A DNA stretch of 64,000 nucleotides, from positions 25,044,776 to 25,108,775 of the forward strand of contig NC_081555.1 in assembly GCF_963082655.1 (NCBI RefSeq), given 5' to 3'. The notes beneath the pieces are model-generated. The model was not told where the DNA came from. It did not search any database and saw only the letters and a list, made by a program, of their open reading frames with translations. The DNA is from Stomoxys calcitrans. Taxonomy: Eukaryota; Arthropoda; Insecta; Diptera; Muscidae. The first letter of the stretch is position 1. Each line of letters starts with the position of its first letter. Position numbers and translations under genes: made by a program. This document shows positions 44,420-56,565 of the stretch, in pieces.

Positions 44420-45467
44420 TTTGGATCTTTATATTAACATTAGATTCGAATTCTACTGCCATAGACCCTTCTTTTAATTCTCATATTATCTCCATCGAAC
44501 TACACGTCTTATTGAAAGGTATTCAGTGAGTGGGCCGGTCCCAGACTCTGCCAAATATGTATACCAGATTCGTAGTCAACTCCCAAAGAACTTAAATTTG
44601 ATACCCATTTCGTGACGTCGGTCATTCATGCCCGTTTTGGGGGTTTTTAAGTTTTAGAAGACCCCGTAGACACCTTGGACCAAATTCTTATAACAGATGT
44701 GTACTTAACTACCTAATACCTTTCATCTATACCCATATTGTTCCAATCGTTATATATATCCTGTTGAGGGGTTTTGGGGGGTGGGGAGGCCCCTTAGACA
44801 CCAAGGAATAAATTTCAGATCAGATTCTTACTTTGCTTTTAAATATCTTTCATTTGATATCCCTATTGTCCCAATTGGCAAATAAGCCCTGCTGAATGGT
44901 TCTAGGGCTTGGGGAGGCCCCTCAGACACCAAGGAATGTATTTGTATACCAGATTTGCACTATACTTTTTAAATGCCTTTCATTTGATACCCATATTGCC
45001 CAAATCGTTGAAAGTTCCCCTTTGGGGTGTTTTTTGGGGGTAGGAGATCCCTCGAACACCCAGGGTGAAATTTGTATACCAAATTTGTACTCTACTCTTA
45101 AATACCTTTCATTTGATACCCATATTGTCCCAATCGGTAAGCATGCCCGTTCGGGTGGGGCGTCCCCCCAGGTTATTTGACTCCAAAATGGTATACCAAC
45201 TTCATGTTTTTGGGGTACCATAAGGTGGCATACAAAATTTCGCTTAAATCAATGCACACATCTCCGAGATCTGGTGTTTTTTGAAAATCGGGGTAAAGGG
45301 GAGGGTCCGCCCCCTTCGGATATCTAAAAATGTAGCACCCTATTTTCACCGGGGTCTCAAACTCTACAATATGTGAAAATTGGTTCAGCTGTTTTTGAGT
45401 CTATACGGCAGAGACAAACAAACAAAGCACAACAATTTAATTTTTATATGATAGATGATTTGGAGGT
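44420..45467 (+). mobile_element. G-rich tandem-repeat element D
   Basis: About five G-rich units ('ctttcatttgatacccatat', 'ggggtgttttttgggg'), then the complete tail: tccgagatctggtgtttt, ggttcagctgtttttgagtc, acaaacaaac, and ttaatttttatatgata. The 5' start is unclear. A SINE sits at its 3' end. Confidence 0.7.
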
Positions 45468-45471
45468 CACC

Positions 45472-45757
45472 ATAGCGCAGAGGTTACCATGTCCGCCTTT
45501 GACGCTGAAAGTCTGGGTTTGAATCCTGGCGAGACAATCAGCGGTGGCTTTCCCCTCCTAATGCTGGCAACATTTGTGAGGTTATATTCCATGTAAAAAC
45601 TTCTCTCCAAAGAGATGTCGCTCTACGGCACGCCGTTCGCACTATAAAAAGGAGTCCCCTTATCATTGAGCTTAAATTTGAATCGGACTGTACTCATTGA
45701 TAGCTGAGAAGTTTGCCCCTGTTCCTTAGTGGAATGTTCATGGTCAAAATTTGCAAT
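45472..45757 (+). mobile_element. tRNA-derived SINE
   Basis: Head ggaggtcaccatagcgcaga, box gggtttgaatcctgg, body and tail to 'caaaatttgcaat'. Possible degraded target duplication: atagatgattt on the left, atagatctttg on the right. Confidence 0.85.
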
Positions 45758-46080
45758 AATAGATCTTTGAACCTTGTTACCTCGTAATCCAGGTTTCTGA
45801 ATGAGGGCCATATCTGTACCATGTTTCCTCATAGTTCTCAGCAACTCATCCGTGGCTGTCTCTGAGGGTGCAGGTCAATCTGCATTAACTTCAGCCAACC
45901 CATGTCCTCTAGCTTCCTGGGTGGCGTTGTCATCATCGGAGGGTAGAACCATTCTTACCTGCTTTTAGTCGAACTTGATATTTCCCTGCCAGGACTTTAG
46001 GAGTGACAAAGATACTGAACCAACACTCGTACAGAGATCGTTGGCATTGCCTTAATCCTTTGCTCGTCCCCCTACCAGTC
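45758..46080 (-). pseudogene. LINE endonuclease N-terminal fragment
   Basis: Minus-strand reading gives ATDELLRTMRKHGTDMALIQ, the start of an APE-type endonuclease where E usually follows ALIQ (here K). It is truncated by the SINE junction. Confidence 0.65.
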
Positions 46081-47185
46081 CTCCGCTAGAAAAAGTGCGA
46101 TAGTGTTAAAATACAAGTTTCCCCGGATTGCCAGCAAAAAATCTTAAACCCCCAAAAACATTTAACACCTCTGGAAAAAAAAACAGCAAAACTCCGAAAA
46201 TAACTCCTTTGTATGCAACTGGGTTTCGCTACAAATTGGTTGTGATACGCACAACCGGATAACAGGGTAAACGTAATTAAACGTAATCTACACGCAAAAG
46301 TCAACAACGGCAAGGCGGCAGTCAAACAGACAGCACGGCACCAAGGCAATGCAACATATTATACTCGTATACCCTCGATGCCGGTGGCTCATTAATGAGC
46401 CTTAAAAGTGCGTAACATCAATGATGGTGGCACTCTCGCACTCTAAGGACTATGATGATGATGATGATGAGGAAATCAGACAGGATAAATAGTAGGGGTA
46501 GCAACAAACGAAACTTTTGTGGCAAAGACAGTGCGTACAAGGGGTGGCAAATGGGAGTTTAGCGAGAGTCCCATCATTTTCAAGTTCACAGGGCTTTTTG
46601 TTAGCTCATTACCGGGGCCAAAAACCCAACACAGAAAGAGAGAGCGAAACGGCTTTGCCAAACATGCGCACGTTCTCCGACACCCCATGGTGCGGGATGG
46701 ACACGTGTAACAATGAAACAATTAGACAATCCTTAGAATACGATGCGCTACGCACATTTTTCGAGTATTGTGTGTGTGAGTGTATTTTGATATGAATGAA
46801 ATATGTATGGAAGTCCGTAGTCGAAGGAGGGGGTGAGGGCTTTGAATTCGTGTTTTCGTTTTCTATCCGAAGTGTAAGTGTAAATATCCGCAATATTCAA
46901 GTGTTGATGTTTTAAGAATCCTTGCTACTGTTTCTATGGTTGATGGTTTGTTGTTATACCGTTCTTCGCATTGTTATCAGCCCACCACATACCACCTGCT
47001 GTGTTGGAACGTGATAATGTAGCAAACTCATCTCATCTTTTTGGGAAAAGGTAATTTTTGTATCTGAGAAAGTTTTTTTTTTTGGTAGTTTGAAAAAAGA
47101 AGTTGTCAATGGTTAATGATTGGCTGAGGTAATGTATTTGCTGAAGGAATGGGTAAATATCGTTATTCCTTAGAAAAATGTAACA
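46081..47185. other. Unique-looking sequence, no gene seen
   Basis: It contains a GAT microsatellite near 46450 and several short open frames without recognisable domains. No splice-bounded exon could be supported. Confidence 0.4.
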
Positions 47186-48748
47186 AAGTTTGACTTCTTG
47201 AGCCTCTAGAGTGCGTAATTCTTATCCGATTGGGATGAAATTTTGCACGACGTGTTTTGTTATGATATCCAACAACTGTGTCAAGTATGGTTCAAATCGG
47301 TCCATAACCTGATATAGCTGCCATATAAACCGATCTTGGGTCTTGACTTCTTGAGCCTCTAGCGTGCGCAATTCTTATCCGATTGGAATGAAATTTTGCA
47401 CGACGTGTTTCGTTATTATATCCAACAATTGTGCCAAGTATGGTTCAAATCGGTCCATAACCTGATATAGCTGCGATATAAACCGATCTTGGGTCTTGAC
47501 TTCTTGAGCCTCTAGAGTGCGCAATTCTTATCCGATTGGAATGAAATTTTGCACGACGTGTTTCGTTATTATATCCAACAACTGTGCCAAGTATGGTTGA
47601 AATCGGTTTATAACCTTATATAGCTGCCATATACACCGATCTGGGGTCTTGACTTCTTGAGCCTCTAGAGTGCGCAATTCTTACCCAATTGGAATGAAAT
47701 TTTGCACGACGTGTTTTGTTATGATATCCAACAACTGTGCCAAGTATGGTTGAAATCGGTTTATAACCTTATATAGCTGTCATATAAACCGATCTTGGGT
47801 CTTGACTTCTTGAGCCTCTAGAGTGCGCAATTCTTATCCGAATGGGATGAAATTTTGCACGACGTGGTTTGTTATGATATCCAACAACTGTGCCAAGTAT
47901 TGTTCACATCGGTCCATAACCTGATATACCTGCCATATAAACCGATCTTGGGTCTTGACTTCTTGAGCCTCAAGAGCCTCTAGAGTGCGCAATTATTATC
48001 CGATTTGAATGAAATTTTGCACGACGTGTTTTGCTACGATATCCAATAACTGTGCCAAGTATGCCTCTAGAGTGCGCAATTCTTATCCGATTGGAATGAA
48101 ATTTTGCACTACGTGTTTTGTTATGATATCCAGTAACTGTGCCAAGTGTGGTTCAAATCGGTCTATAACCTGATATAGCTGCCATATAAACCGATATTGG
48201 GTCTTGACTTCTTGAGCCTCTAGAGGACAGAAATTTTGCACATAGTGTTTTAGTATCACTTCTAACAACTGTGCCAAGTATGGTTCAATTCGGGTCATTA
48301 CCTGGTATAGCTGTCATATAAACCGATCTTGGGTCTTGACTTCTTGAGGCTCTAGAGTGCGCAATTCTTATCCGATTTGCCTGAAATTTTGTACGACGGA
48401 TCCTTTCATGACCATCAACATACGTGTTTATTATGGTCTGAATCGGTCTATAGCCCGATACAGCTCCCATATAAATCGATCTCTCTATTTTACTTTTTGA
48501 GCCCCCAAAGGGCGCAATTCTTATTCGAATTGGCTGACATATTACACAGGTCTCCAACATATAAGTTAATTGTGGTCTAAACCGGATCATATCTTGATAT
48601 CGCTCTAATAGCAGATTTTTCTTTCTTTCTTTTCTTATATCATTTTTTGCCTAAGAAGAGATGCCGGGAAAAGAACTGACAAATGCGCTCCATGGTGGAG
48701 GGTATATAAGATTCGGCCCGGCCGAACTTAGCACGCTTTTACTTGTTT
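47186..48748 (+). repeat. DINE-1-like 153-bp array with 3' terminus
   Basis: 'tgacttcttgagcctctag' starts at 47191, 47344, 47497, 47650 and 47803, exactly 153 bp each. It ends with atggtggagggtatataaga, the ttcggcccggccgaa palindrome and cacgcttttacttg. The head is absent. Confidence 0.85.
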
Positions 48749-49040
48749 GATATCGAAAGGGGGTGGGATGGAGCCTCTTCCTTACCCTCATTTTCGAAAA
48801 CCTTAGATCTCTGAAACGGCTACACAGATATCTTGTTTGCAATCTTGTAAAACTCCAAAAAAAGAGAGGGGAACGCCCCATCCCAAAACCACTCAAGCGG
48901 ACATGTTGACTGATTGCAGCAATCTGGGCGTCAAATGAAAGGTATATGGGAGTAGAGTACGAACTTAAAAAAAAATTGGGTTCCAATCATCTGCTGGTCG
49001 CTTAACCCCCTCAATACACCCATTTGGACATTTAGACCAT
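48749..49040 (-). repeat. G-rich element tail fragment
   Basis: It contains the reverse complement of 'cagatctctgaaacgg' and one G-rich unit ('gccccatcccaaaaccactc', 'aaatgaaaggtatatggg'). It starts immediately after the DINE terminus. Confidence 0.6.
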
Positions 49041-49219
49041 AGATGGGCTACTACACATAACCGTACATGAATTATTTTGCACGCAGTCATAGAAAAAACG
49101 AGCAGTAGCACACGTACAGCATAAGCAACAACGTGTGGCTTCGTTCGGTCGAGGCATTGTTGTTATTTTCCTTAACAATTTCACTTTGTTGACCGATTGT
49201 TGTAGCAGTTTGTTGAATT

Positions 49220-49756
49220 CTATCTTTCGTCTGCTTGATTCTGTTGAGTGTCAAGATCCAGGAACTCTACGACAAAGATGGGGTGCGTCCAGAGGGATCT
49301 GGGTCTGAGTCGAGTGGGTCTGGCTGGGCAAGCAAACAGGTGACGTGTATCGAGTGGCCCCGTGTCACAACCGGGACATTCATCTTGCACTTCGGCATCA
49401 ATCCTTGCTCTGTAGGAGTTGAGGCGGCTACATCTGCTGGATCGTAATTCAGCCAGAACTACTCTGGTTTGCCGGGGGAGATCAATTTTTTTAGATGTAA
49501 TGGGAGGCGGTCGTTCTCCAAGGACTACATTCACCCGGTAGCTATTTACCGCATCTGCTACCGTGTAATCATGGATTTTGTCTAGACCTGCTTGATATGC
49601 CGCTTGATTTAGAGGTTCTCTTTTGTAGCGCTGAACCTCACGTTTTGGATCATGTAGATCTACCTTAAGGCTTCTGGGCAGTGGATATCTATCCAAAAAA
49701 TGATTATGACAATGGTCTCTGCGATAACAGCCCAAAAGGTATTGCTTAGACAGCAT
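49220..49756 (-). pseudogene. Jockey-type LINE, C-terminal piece
   Basis: It encodes 178 aa without a stop: MLSKQYLLGCYRRDHCHN at the start, then LPRQTRVVLAELRSSRCSRL and CPGCDTGPLDTRHLFACPA, the typical jockey-clade C-terminus, ending DLDTQQNQADER. It continues the RT piece at 50691-51735; a LINE fragment is inserted between them. Confidence 0.88.
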
Positions 49757-50690
49757 GTAGATATGTCTTTGATAAAAATTACTGTACCACTATTCCGGAT
49801 AGAACCGACTGGAACTACGATATACCTGGTAACAGCAGTTACATAGACTTCTATACGGATGGTTTCAAACTAAACAATCTAGAACTGGTCATATCGAAAA
49901 GGTTAACCGATCACTGCAGTATGTATCAAGCGGAGATCCTTGCAATTAAGGAAGTGTTGGAATGGCTAAGATTTCGACGATATATCTTCTAAGACAGCCA
50001 GGCCCCATTAAATCCCTGGAGAACATATTTCGGAACACAAAAACCGCCTTCGACTGTCGCAGATTTCTCAACGAGATGGCTAAACAGTTCAAAATTCACC
50101 TGTTCTGGGTGCCGGGCCACAACGATATCGCAGGGAACTTTAAAGCGGATGAGCTTGCGAGACTAGGAACTACCCTACACATTCCAGGGTTACTAGAATC
50201 TGTGGTTTTGCCTCCGGCGACATGTAAGCTAAGTTTGCAGTACCAGGCCCGAAGGACAACGAATGATAGATGGTCACAAAGAGGGGGCTGTGAGCATTCC
50301 AAAACTATGTGGCATAATCTAGACTTGAAGAGGTCTACTGCTTTGCTATCATTGGCTAGAACAAACGTCTCAGTCATTGTGTCCGTCATGACAGGTCACT
50401 ATCTAATCGGAAAATATGCTGACAGACCGAAGGTTGCTAGCAACTACTTTTGCAGAAGCTGTAAGGACATCGAAGAAGTTCCACGTTAGGTTCTCATTGC
50501 TTTGAGAACCTGTCTGATTTAGCGGATGTGAACATTCGCAAGTTATTGGGCTTTTTAAAGCGATCTGGATGGTTAGGAAAGACCTAGAGGGCATCTTCCT
50601 TTTTCTTTTCCTGTGGTATCACAATGGACGAAAGCGTCTAAGTGAGTCTGATGGCAGACTGCCACTTAAACCTAACCTAACCTAACCTGA
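49757..50690 (+). mobile_element. RNase-H LINE 3' fragment inserted in the jockey copy
   Basis: It begins within the RNase H domain (IDFYTDGFKLNN; MYQAEILAIKEVLEWL). After a frame change it continues HLFWVPGHNDIAGNFKADEL, then a C-terminal CRSCKDIEE, and ends in cctaacctaacctaacc. It matches 3807-5022. Its orientation is opposite to the surrounding jockey element. Confidence 0.85.
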
Positions 50691-51735
50691 CACTGGTAGG
50701 ATCTTTGTCTGCTGATGGAGGCGGTCCACATGAGAACTGAGGAGACAGCCCGTCGCAGTTCGGAGATCTGTATATTATCCCGCTGCGTGTCTCAGAGCTA
50801 ACGAGACTACACTGGCGCTGCATACCTTAGCACAAACCGGTCGATTGCTTTTGAAGTGGTCAACAAGGATTATTTGTCTGCACCCCAAGTGTTGCCGGTA
50901 AGTGACTTGAGGACCTTGTTTCTACTTTTGACTTTATCGCAATTTGCTGTGGCGTGTGTGGAGAACATGTAAGAGCTGCTAAATGTAACGCCAAGTATTT
51001 TGGCGACACTTGATGGTCGAAATCATTTCTCCATCGACCATCATAGAGAGCTCAGTATTCACCTCACGCGTATTTGTAGTGGACAATGTGGCTGAAGATA
51101 TGGTGGCAGATATCTTCAGATTTCTTGCAGCGACATTTGAGGCAAGTTCGTTGTGGTAGACGTTCAACTTATCGCAAATATCAACAATGGGTGGGGGGCC
51201 TGATTCCATGATCGTACAATCGTCCGCATATGAAACGATCTCTATGCCGTCTGAAAGAGGTGGAATGGAGGATAGGCAGAGGTTAAACAGTGCCGGAGAT
51301 ATCACCCCACCTTGGGTAACTCCCTGTTTCACTCTACGGTGCTTTGACTTCTTATCCCTAAATTCGCGACCCAGCGTTTCAGGCCTGGTTGGAGGAACGT
51401 GTTGGCGATGTTCTCAAATAGTTTGGCATGGCCGACCTTGTCGACTGCCTTCGATAGGTCCAGTGCACGCTTCTCGTGGCCTGAAGTGATTAAAGTCACG
51501 GCAAATGTGTGCGGTGATGGTATGCAAAACAGTTGTTGTGCTATACAGTCTTCGAAATCCATGTTGATGCTCGGCAAATGGAAATTCTCCCACGAGATTC
51601 GGGAGGAATAATGCCTGAAGCGTCTTTGCTACTGTTGAGAGAAGGGAGATCGGTCTGTACGTCTCCCCGAAACTCGGGTCCTTTCCAGGCTTCAAAATCG
51701 GGATCACTTTGCCCATTTTTCAGACATCGGGAACT
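50691..51735 (-). pseudogene. Jockey-type LINE, reverse-transcriptase piece
   Basis: From right to left: VIPILKPGKDPSFGETYRPI, EHQHGFRR, LEGSRQGRPC-like sequence with a frameshift, VKQGVTQGGVISPALFN, YADDCT near 51230, an ILGVTF-type thumb, and TATGCLLS...DRLHQQTKILPV at the left end. The next residues in the clade are those found at 49756, so this is one element cut in two. The right end is cut by the MITE. Confidence 0.87.
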
Positions 51736-51955
51736 TTGGGTTGCCCAAAAAGTAATTGCGGATTTTTTAAAAGAAAGTAAATGCATTTTTAATAAAACTT
51801 AGAATGAACTTTAATCAAATATACTTTTTTTACATTTTTTTTCTAAAGCAAGCTAAAAGTAACAGCTGATAACTGACAGAAGAAAGAATGCAATTACAGA
51901 GTCACAAGCTGTGAAAAAATTTGTCAACGCCGACTATATGAAAAATCCGCAATAT
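51736..51955 (+). mobile_element. Mariner-type MITE, copy 6 (right end lost)
   Basis: The left TIR is intact. The copy stops at 'aaaaatccgcaat', lacking the last ~20 bases. No TA is visible on the left ('gaact'). Confidence 0.85.
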
Positions 51956-52033
51956 ACGAGTGCTCAAAGACAGGTTGAGGTTGGTTGACCGGTCGTGTTT
52001 TACTGCCACTAATACAAACACAATTTAATATTG

Positions 52034-54632
52034 TTATACCCTACACCACCACTGTGGTGTAGAATCGACTCAGAATCACTTTTTGATTCGATTTAGCAAT
52101 GTCCGCCTGTCCGTCCGTCTGCCCATGTTTGTGTGCAAAGTATAGGTGGCAATTTTCGTCTGATCGTCTTAAAATTTGGTACAGGCACGTTTTTCGGCGT
52201 CGAGACAAAGCCTTTTGAAATTGGAAAAAATCGGTTCAGATTTGGATATAGCTTCCACATATATGTTCGTCTGATTTGCAGTAAGAATGCGATAAAATGG
52301 TCATTTGTTAACCGATTCCATCGAAATTTGGCAGAAAGGATTTTCTCTTGATTCTAGACATTAGTGGAGAATTTCATAGAAATCGGTTCAGATTTAGTTA
52401 TAGCTGCATATATATATATATGGCCCGATTTTCACTTCTAGAGCCACTAAAAGCACATTTATTGACAAATCTTTTCAAAACTTTGTACAACGTTTTCCTC
52501 GGCGACTTTTACAATATACATAAAAGTTGGTCGATATCGCTTCAGATTTAGATATAGCTCCCATATATATGTTCGTACGATTGTGAGAAATATTGCAATA
52601 AATTGCTCATTTGTTAACCGATTCTATCGAAATTTGGCAGGAGGGATTTTCTCTTGACTCTCGACTTAGCTATTGAATTTCATAGAAATCGGTTCAGATT
52701 TGTATATAGCTGTCATATATGTACATCGCCCGATTTTCACTTCTAGAGCCACTGTACAAAATTGTGTACAACGCTTTCCTTGATGACCACCACAATATCT
52801 CAGAAGTTTGCTTGAAATCGGTTCAGATTAAGATGTAGCTCCCATATATTTTTTTGTCAGATTAAGTTCGAAGATGGGCTATATCGGACTATATCTTGAT
52901 ATAGCCCCCATATAGACTAATCCGCCGATTTAGGGCCATATGCCCATAAAAGCCACATTTATTATACAATTTTGCTGAAATTTGGGACAGTGAGTTGGGT
53001 TAGGCCAGTCGACGTCTTTCTCTAATTTGGACCAGATCGTTCATGATTTAGATATAGCTGCCATATAGACCGATCTCTCGATTTATTGCCCGATTTTGCC
53101 AAAATTTGGGACAGTGAGTTAAGTTACGCCGCTCGACAGCCTTCTGCAATATGGCACAGATCGGTCCAGATTTGAATATAGCTGCCATATAGACCGATTT
53201 CTCGGTTTAAGGTTTTAGACCCATAAAAGGCGCATTTTTTATCCAATGACGCTGAAATTTGGGACAGGGAGTTGTGTTAGTCCCTTCGACATCATTCCTC
53301 AATTTGGCCTAGATCGGCCCAGATTTGCATATAGCTACCATATAGACTGACCTCTCGATATAATGTTTTGGGCCCATTAAAGGCGCATTTAGTGTCCGAC
53401 TTCGCCGAAATTTAGGACATTGAGTTGCGTTAGGCCCTTCGAAATCCATCTTCAATTTGGCCCAGATTGGTTCAGATTTGGATATAGCTACCACATTGAC
53501 CGATCTCTCGATATTAGGCTTTAGGCCCACAAAAAGCGCATTTATTGTCCCATGTCGCCAAAATTTGGGACAGTGCGTTGTGTTAGGCCCTTCGACAGTC
53601 CTCTTCAATTTGGCCCAGATCGGTTCAGATTTGAATATATCTGCCATATAGACCAATCCCTCGATTCAAGGTTTTGGACCCATAAAAGTATTTATTGTCC
53701 GATTTCGCCGACACTAGGACAGGGAGTTGTGTTAGGCCCTTCGGGAGCCCTCTTCAATTTGGCACAGATCGGTTCAGATTTGGATATAGCTGCTACATAG
53801 ACCGATCTCTCGATATAATGTTTTGGACCCATAAAAGGCGCATTTATTGTCCAATTTCGCCGAAATTTGGGACAGTGAGTTAAGTTACGCCTCTCGACAT
53901 CTTTCTGCAATATGGCACAGATCGGTTCAGATTTGGATATAGGTGCCATATAGACCGATTTCTCGATTTAAGGTTTTAGACCCATAAAAGGCGCATTTTT
54001 TGTCCAATGTCGCTGAAATTTGGGTCAGGGAGTTGTGTTAGGCCCCTCGACAGTCCTCTTCAATTTGGCCCAGATCGGTTCAGATTTGAATATAGCTGCC
54101 ATATAGACCAATCCCTCGATTTAAGGTTTAAGACCCATAAAAGGCGTATTTTTTGTCCAATGTCGCTGAAATTTGGGTCAGGGAGTTGTGTTAGGCCTTT
54201 CGATATCCATCTTCAATTTGGCCCAGATCGGTTCAGATTTGGATATAGCTGCCATATGGACCGATCTCTCGATATAAAGTCTTGACCCCACAAAAAGCAG
54301 ATTTTTAATCCGATTTCCCTGAAATTTGAATCAGTGACTAATGCTAGCCTTTTCGACATCCGTGTCGTATATGGTTCAGATCGGTCTAGATTTGGATATG
54401 ACTACCAAAAAAACAATATTTTGTTCTACAAAATTGAACAATGACTTGTACTTATTCGACCTCTCAATATCCGTGTCGAATTTGGGTTATATCGAAACAT
54501 ATTTCGATAAAGCTGCTATGGGGGCATAAATTATGCATTTTTCACCGGATTATGAGGAAAGGTGGTTTACATATATACCCGAGATGGTGGGTATCCAAAG
54601 TTCGGCCTGGTCGAACTTAACGCCTTTTTCGT
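52034..54632 (+). mobile_element. Complete DINE-like element, second subfamily
   Basis: The head is ttataccctacaccaccact, with tgtccgcctgtccgtccgtc at 52097. The 3' end has gagatggtgggtatcc, then the imperfect hairpin ttcggcctggtcgaa and cttaacgcctttttcg. About fourteen units lie between; 'cccagatcggttcag' words at 53461, 53614, 53763, 53916, 54069 and 54222 give a spacing of 153 bp (one 149). Unit sequence is clearly different from the first subfamily. No coding capacity seen. Confidence 0.8.
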
Positions 54633-56565
54633 TGTTTTCTTTGGGGTATTGCGTTAATTTCCACAAGGATGGTTTGCTGGCCTAACGTCTCATTCATAGA
54701 TCTCACTACCTTTGGCGGCCGTTATACATAGCTACCTCAGGTGACAAAAAGGGGGGGGTTCTAACGTTGAGATGAAAGAGGAACTAAGTTTGGTCTGAAT
54801 TTTCCCATTCAGCCATTTTTTTAAGCCATTCAGAATCACCACTTGGTGTTTAATCATCCCCAATGTCATCCTATTTTTAACATAAATAAATCTCATGCCC
54901 TAATCTTAGCTTCTCAGCTTTTTTCATTTCCTCATCTCAACCTAAAGCACCTACGCCATTACCATACATCTGTTTTCCATGCATAAAATGGCTCCTCTCA
55001 CTTCACTACCCTTCCCCCACAAAAACATCTCAACCTTTTGAATTTCCTATAAAAAAAAAACAAAAACTTATTTTCACTGGAAGTTGAGGAACAGAAAACA
55101 AATTAATTGGTTTCCTAAGAATTCTTCTCTCTCAAAAAAAAAAAAAAAAATAAGAAAATATTCTTAAAAATGCCAATTCGTTGAAACTAATTTTAAAGAA
55201 ATAAACCCACAACAAAACGGTCTAAGCAGACAAGATCTGAAGTTTTTCAAGTCAAGTGATTGACAAAGTATCTGTGGGAACGAAAGAATGAACGTAGAAG
55301 AGAGCTTGTATCTCGCCTACCTTTGCTTATTGCATGGGGTAGGGGGACAGCCTGGTATTCCTCAAAGCAATTGAAGTTCCCCCTTCACCAAAAAACAAAA
55401 AAAAAAGGAATACAGCCGCCCCAAGATACCTGATGTAGGGAAAAGACAAAATGGCATTAACTAGAATTGCCAGTCAGGCGAACAGCAGAAGAAAATTGCA
55501 TTCCACTTGACGCTAGGCAGTCTACGGAAATCACCGATGTTCTTATCTCTTGCCCGATTCTCCTATGCTAGGAAGATGCAGATCATATTTCCCTTTCGCT
55601 TGTATGAGGCTTTGATTTCGCCCAAAAAGTTATTTCTAGTTATAATTCCAGAGAAACTACTTCATCACAGAATGTCTGGCAAAGCAGGCCATCTTTTCCC
55701 CCACCACCACCACCGCCAATATCTTCTACTGTTGTTAAAGAGTTTTTTTTTGTTGGTGTTTTCATAATTTCCTTGTTCAAGTACCAATTCACTTAAAATG
55801 GTATCAATTCTAAGAAAAATATTTTTTCTTTCATAATTTCTAAAGTGCGTTAATCGGGGGCTGCAGAGTCAGTCGGCCATAGGTAGAGTTAGAGTTGAGT
55901 ACCCCTTTCATGTGGCCATGATGATGCTAAGGGGTCTCCCTTTTTAGCATCTTCGTGTTTTTTTCTCTTGTTCTTCTAAAGCCATTGTCGAATGTTTCTG
56001 ATTTCGGTTGAGCTGCATAGAAGGGGCTGGCTGCTATATATGATGAGATGCTGATGACAGTGATGACGATGATGGCTGATGCTGAGAAGTTGAGTTGAGT
56101 TGAGTTGAGCATGGCGATGATGTTGCACCCTGAATGCAAGGCGATAATGTTTGTGCCTCATCACCTCTTTTAAATATCATCATCAACAATAAAAACAACA
56201 CCAACACAGCAATGCGCGGGCCACCTTCAACAGCCAGACAACGGATGACAAGAACAACAATCGGGAACACCATCATTATCATCATCAAGCAAAAACATTG
56301 CCCCAAACAGTCCAACTCTAAATAAGCCAAACAGCCAGGCAGCTAGCCAGCTAGCCAACCAACCGTTCGTCCCTCAAAGTGCACTGCAGTTCAGTGTAGT
56401 TGTCAGTCATCCAGCCAGTCAGTCATTCAGTTTAGACCATTTTGATGCAGTTACCTTCAGTATTGAACTGGTAAAAGACGTTCAGTAGAAGACCAGCAAA
56501 CATTATGGAAAGAAGTGTTGTGATTGGTATGCTTAACAGCAATGTTAGCATACTTCATTAGATTT
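54633..56565. other. Unique-looking sequence, no gene seen
   Basis: Single-copy-looking DNA with poly-A, GAT and GAGTT microsatellites (56040-56115) and CAGC/CAGT-rich short repeats (56320-56440). The latter stretch contains several TCAGT words that resemble arthropod initiators. I see no coding exon attached. Confidence 0.45.

Noticed and set aside
47186..48748. CRISPR-like direct repeat array
   Set aside because: The units are 153 bp with no short repeat/spacer alternation, and the context is a eukaryotic DINE.
50670..50690. Interstitial telomere repeat
   Set aside because: Only about four short units exist, and they are exactly at the 3' end of a LINE; flies lack TTAGG telomeres. Kept only as a LINE-tail observation.
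56300..56440. Host promoter with TCAGT initiators
   Set aside because: The words fall in a CAGC/CAGT-rich low-complexity stretch and no coding exon or TATA box at fitting distance was found.
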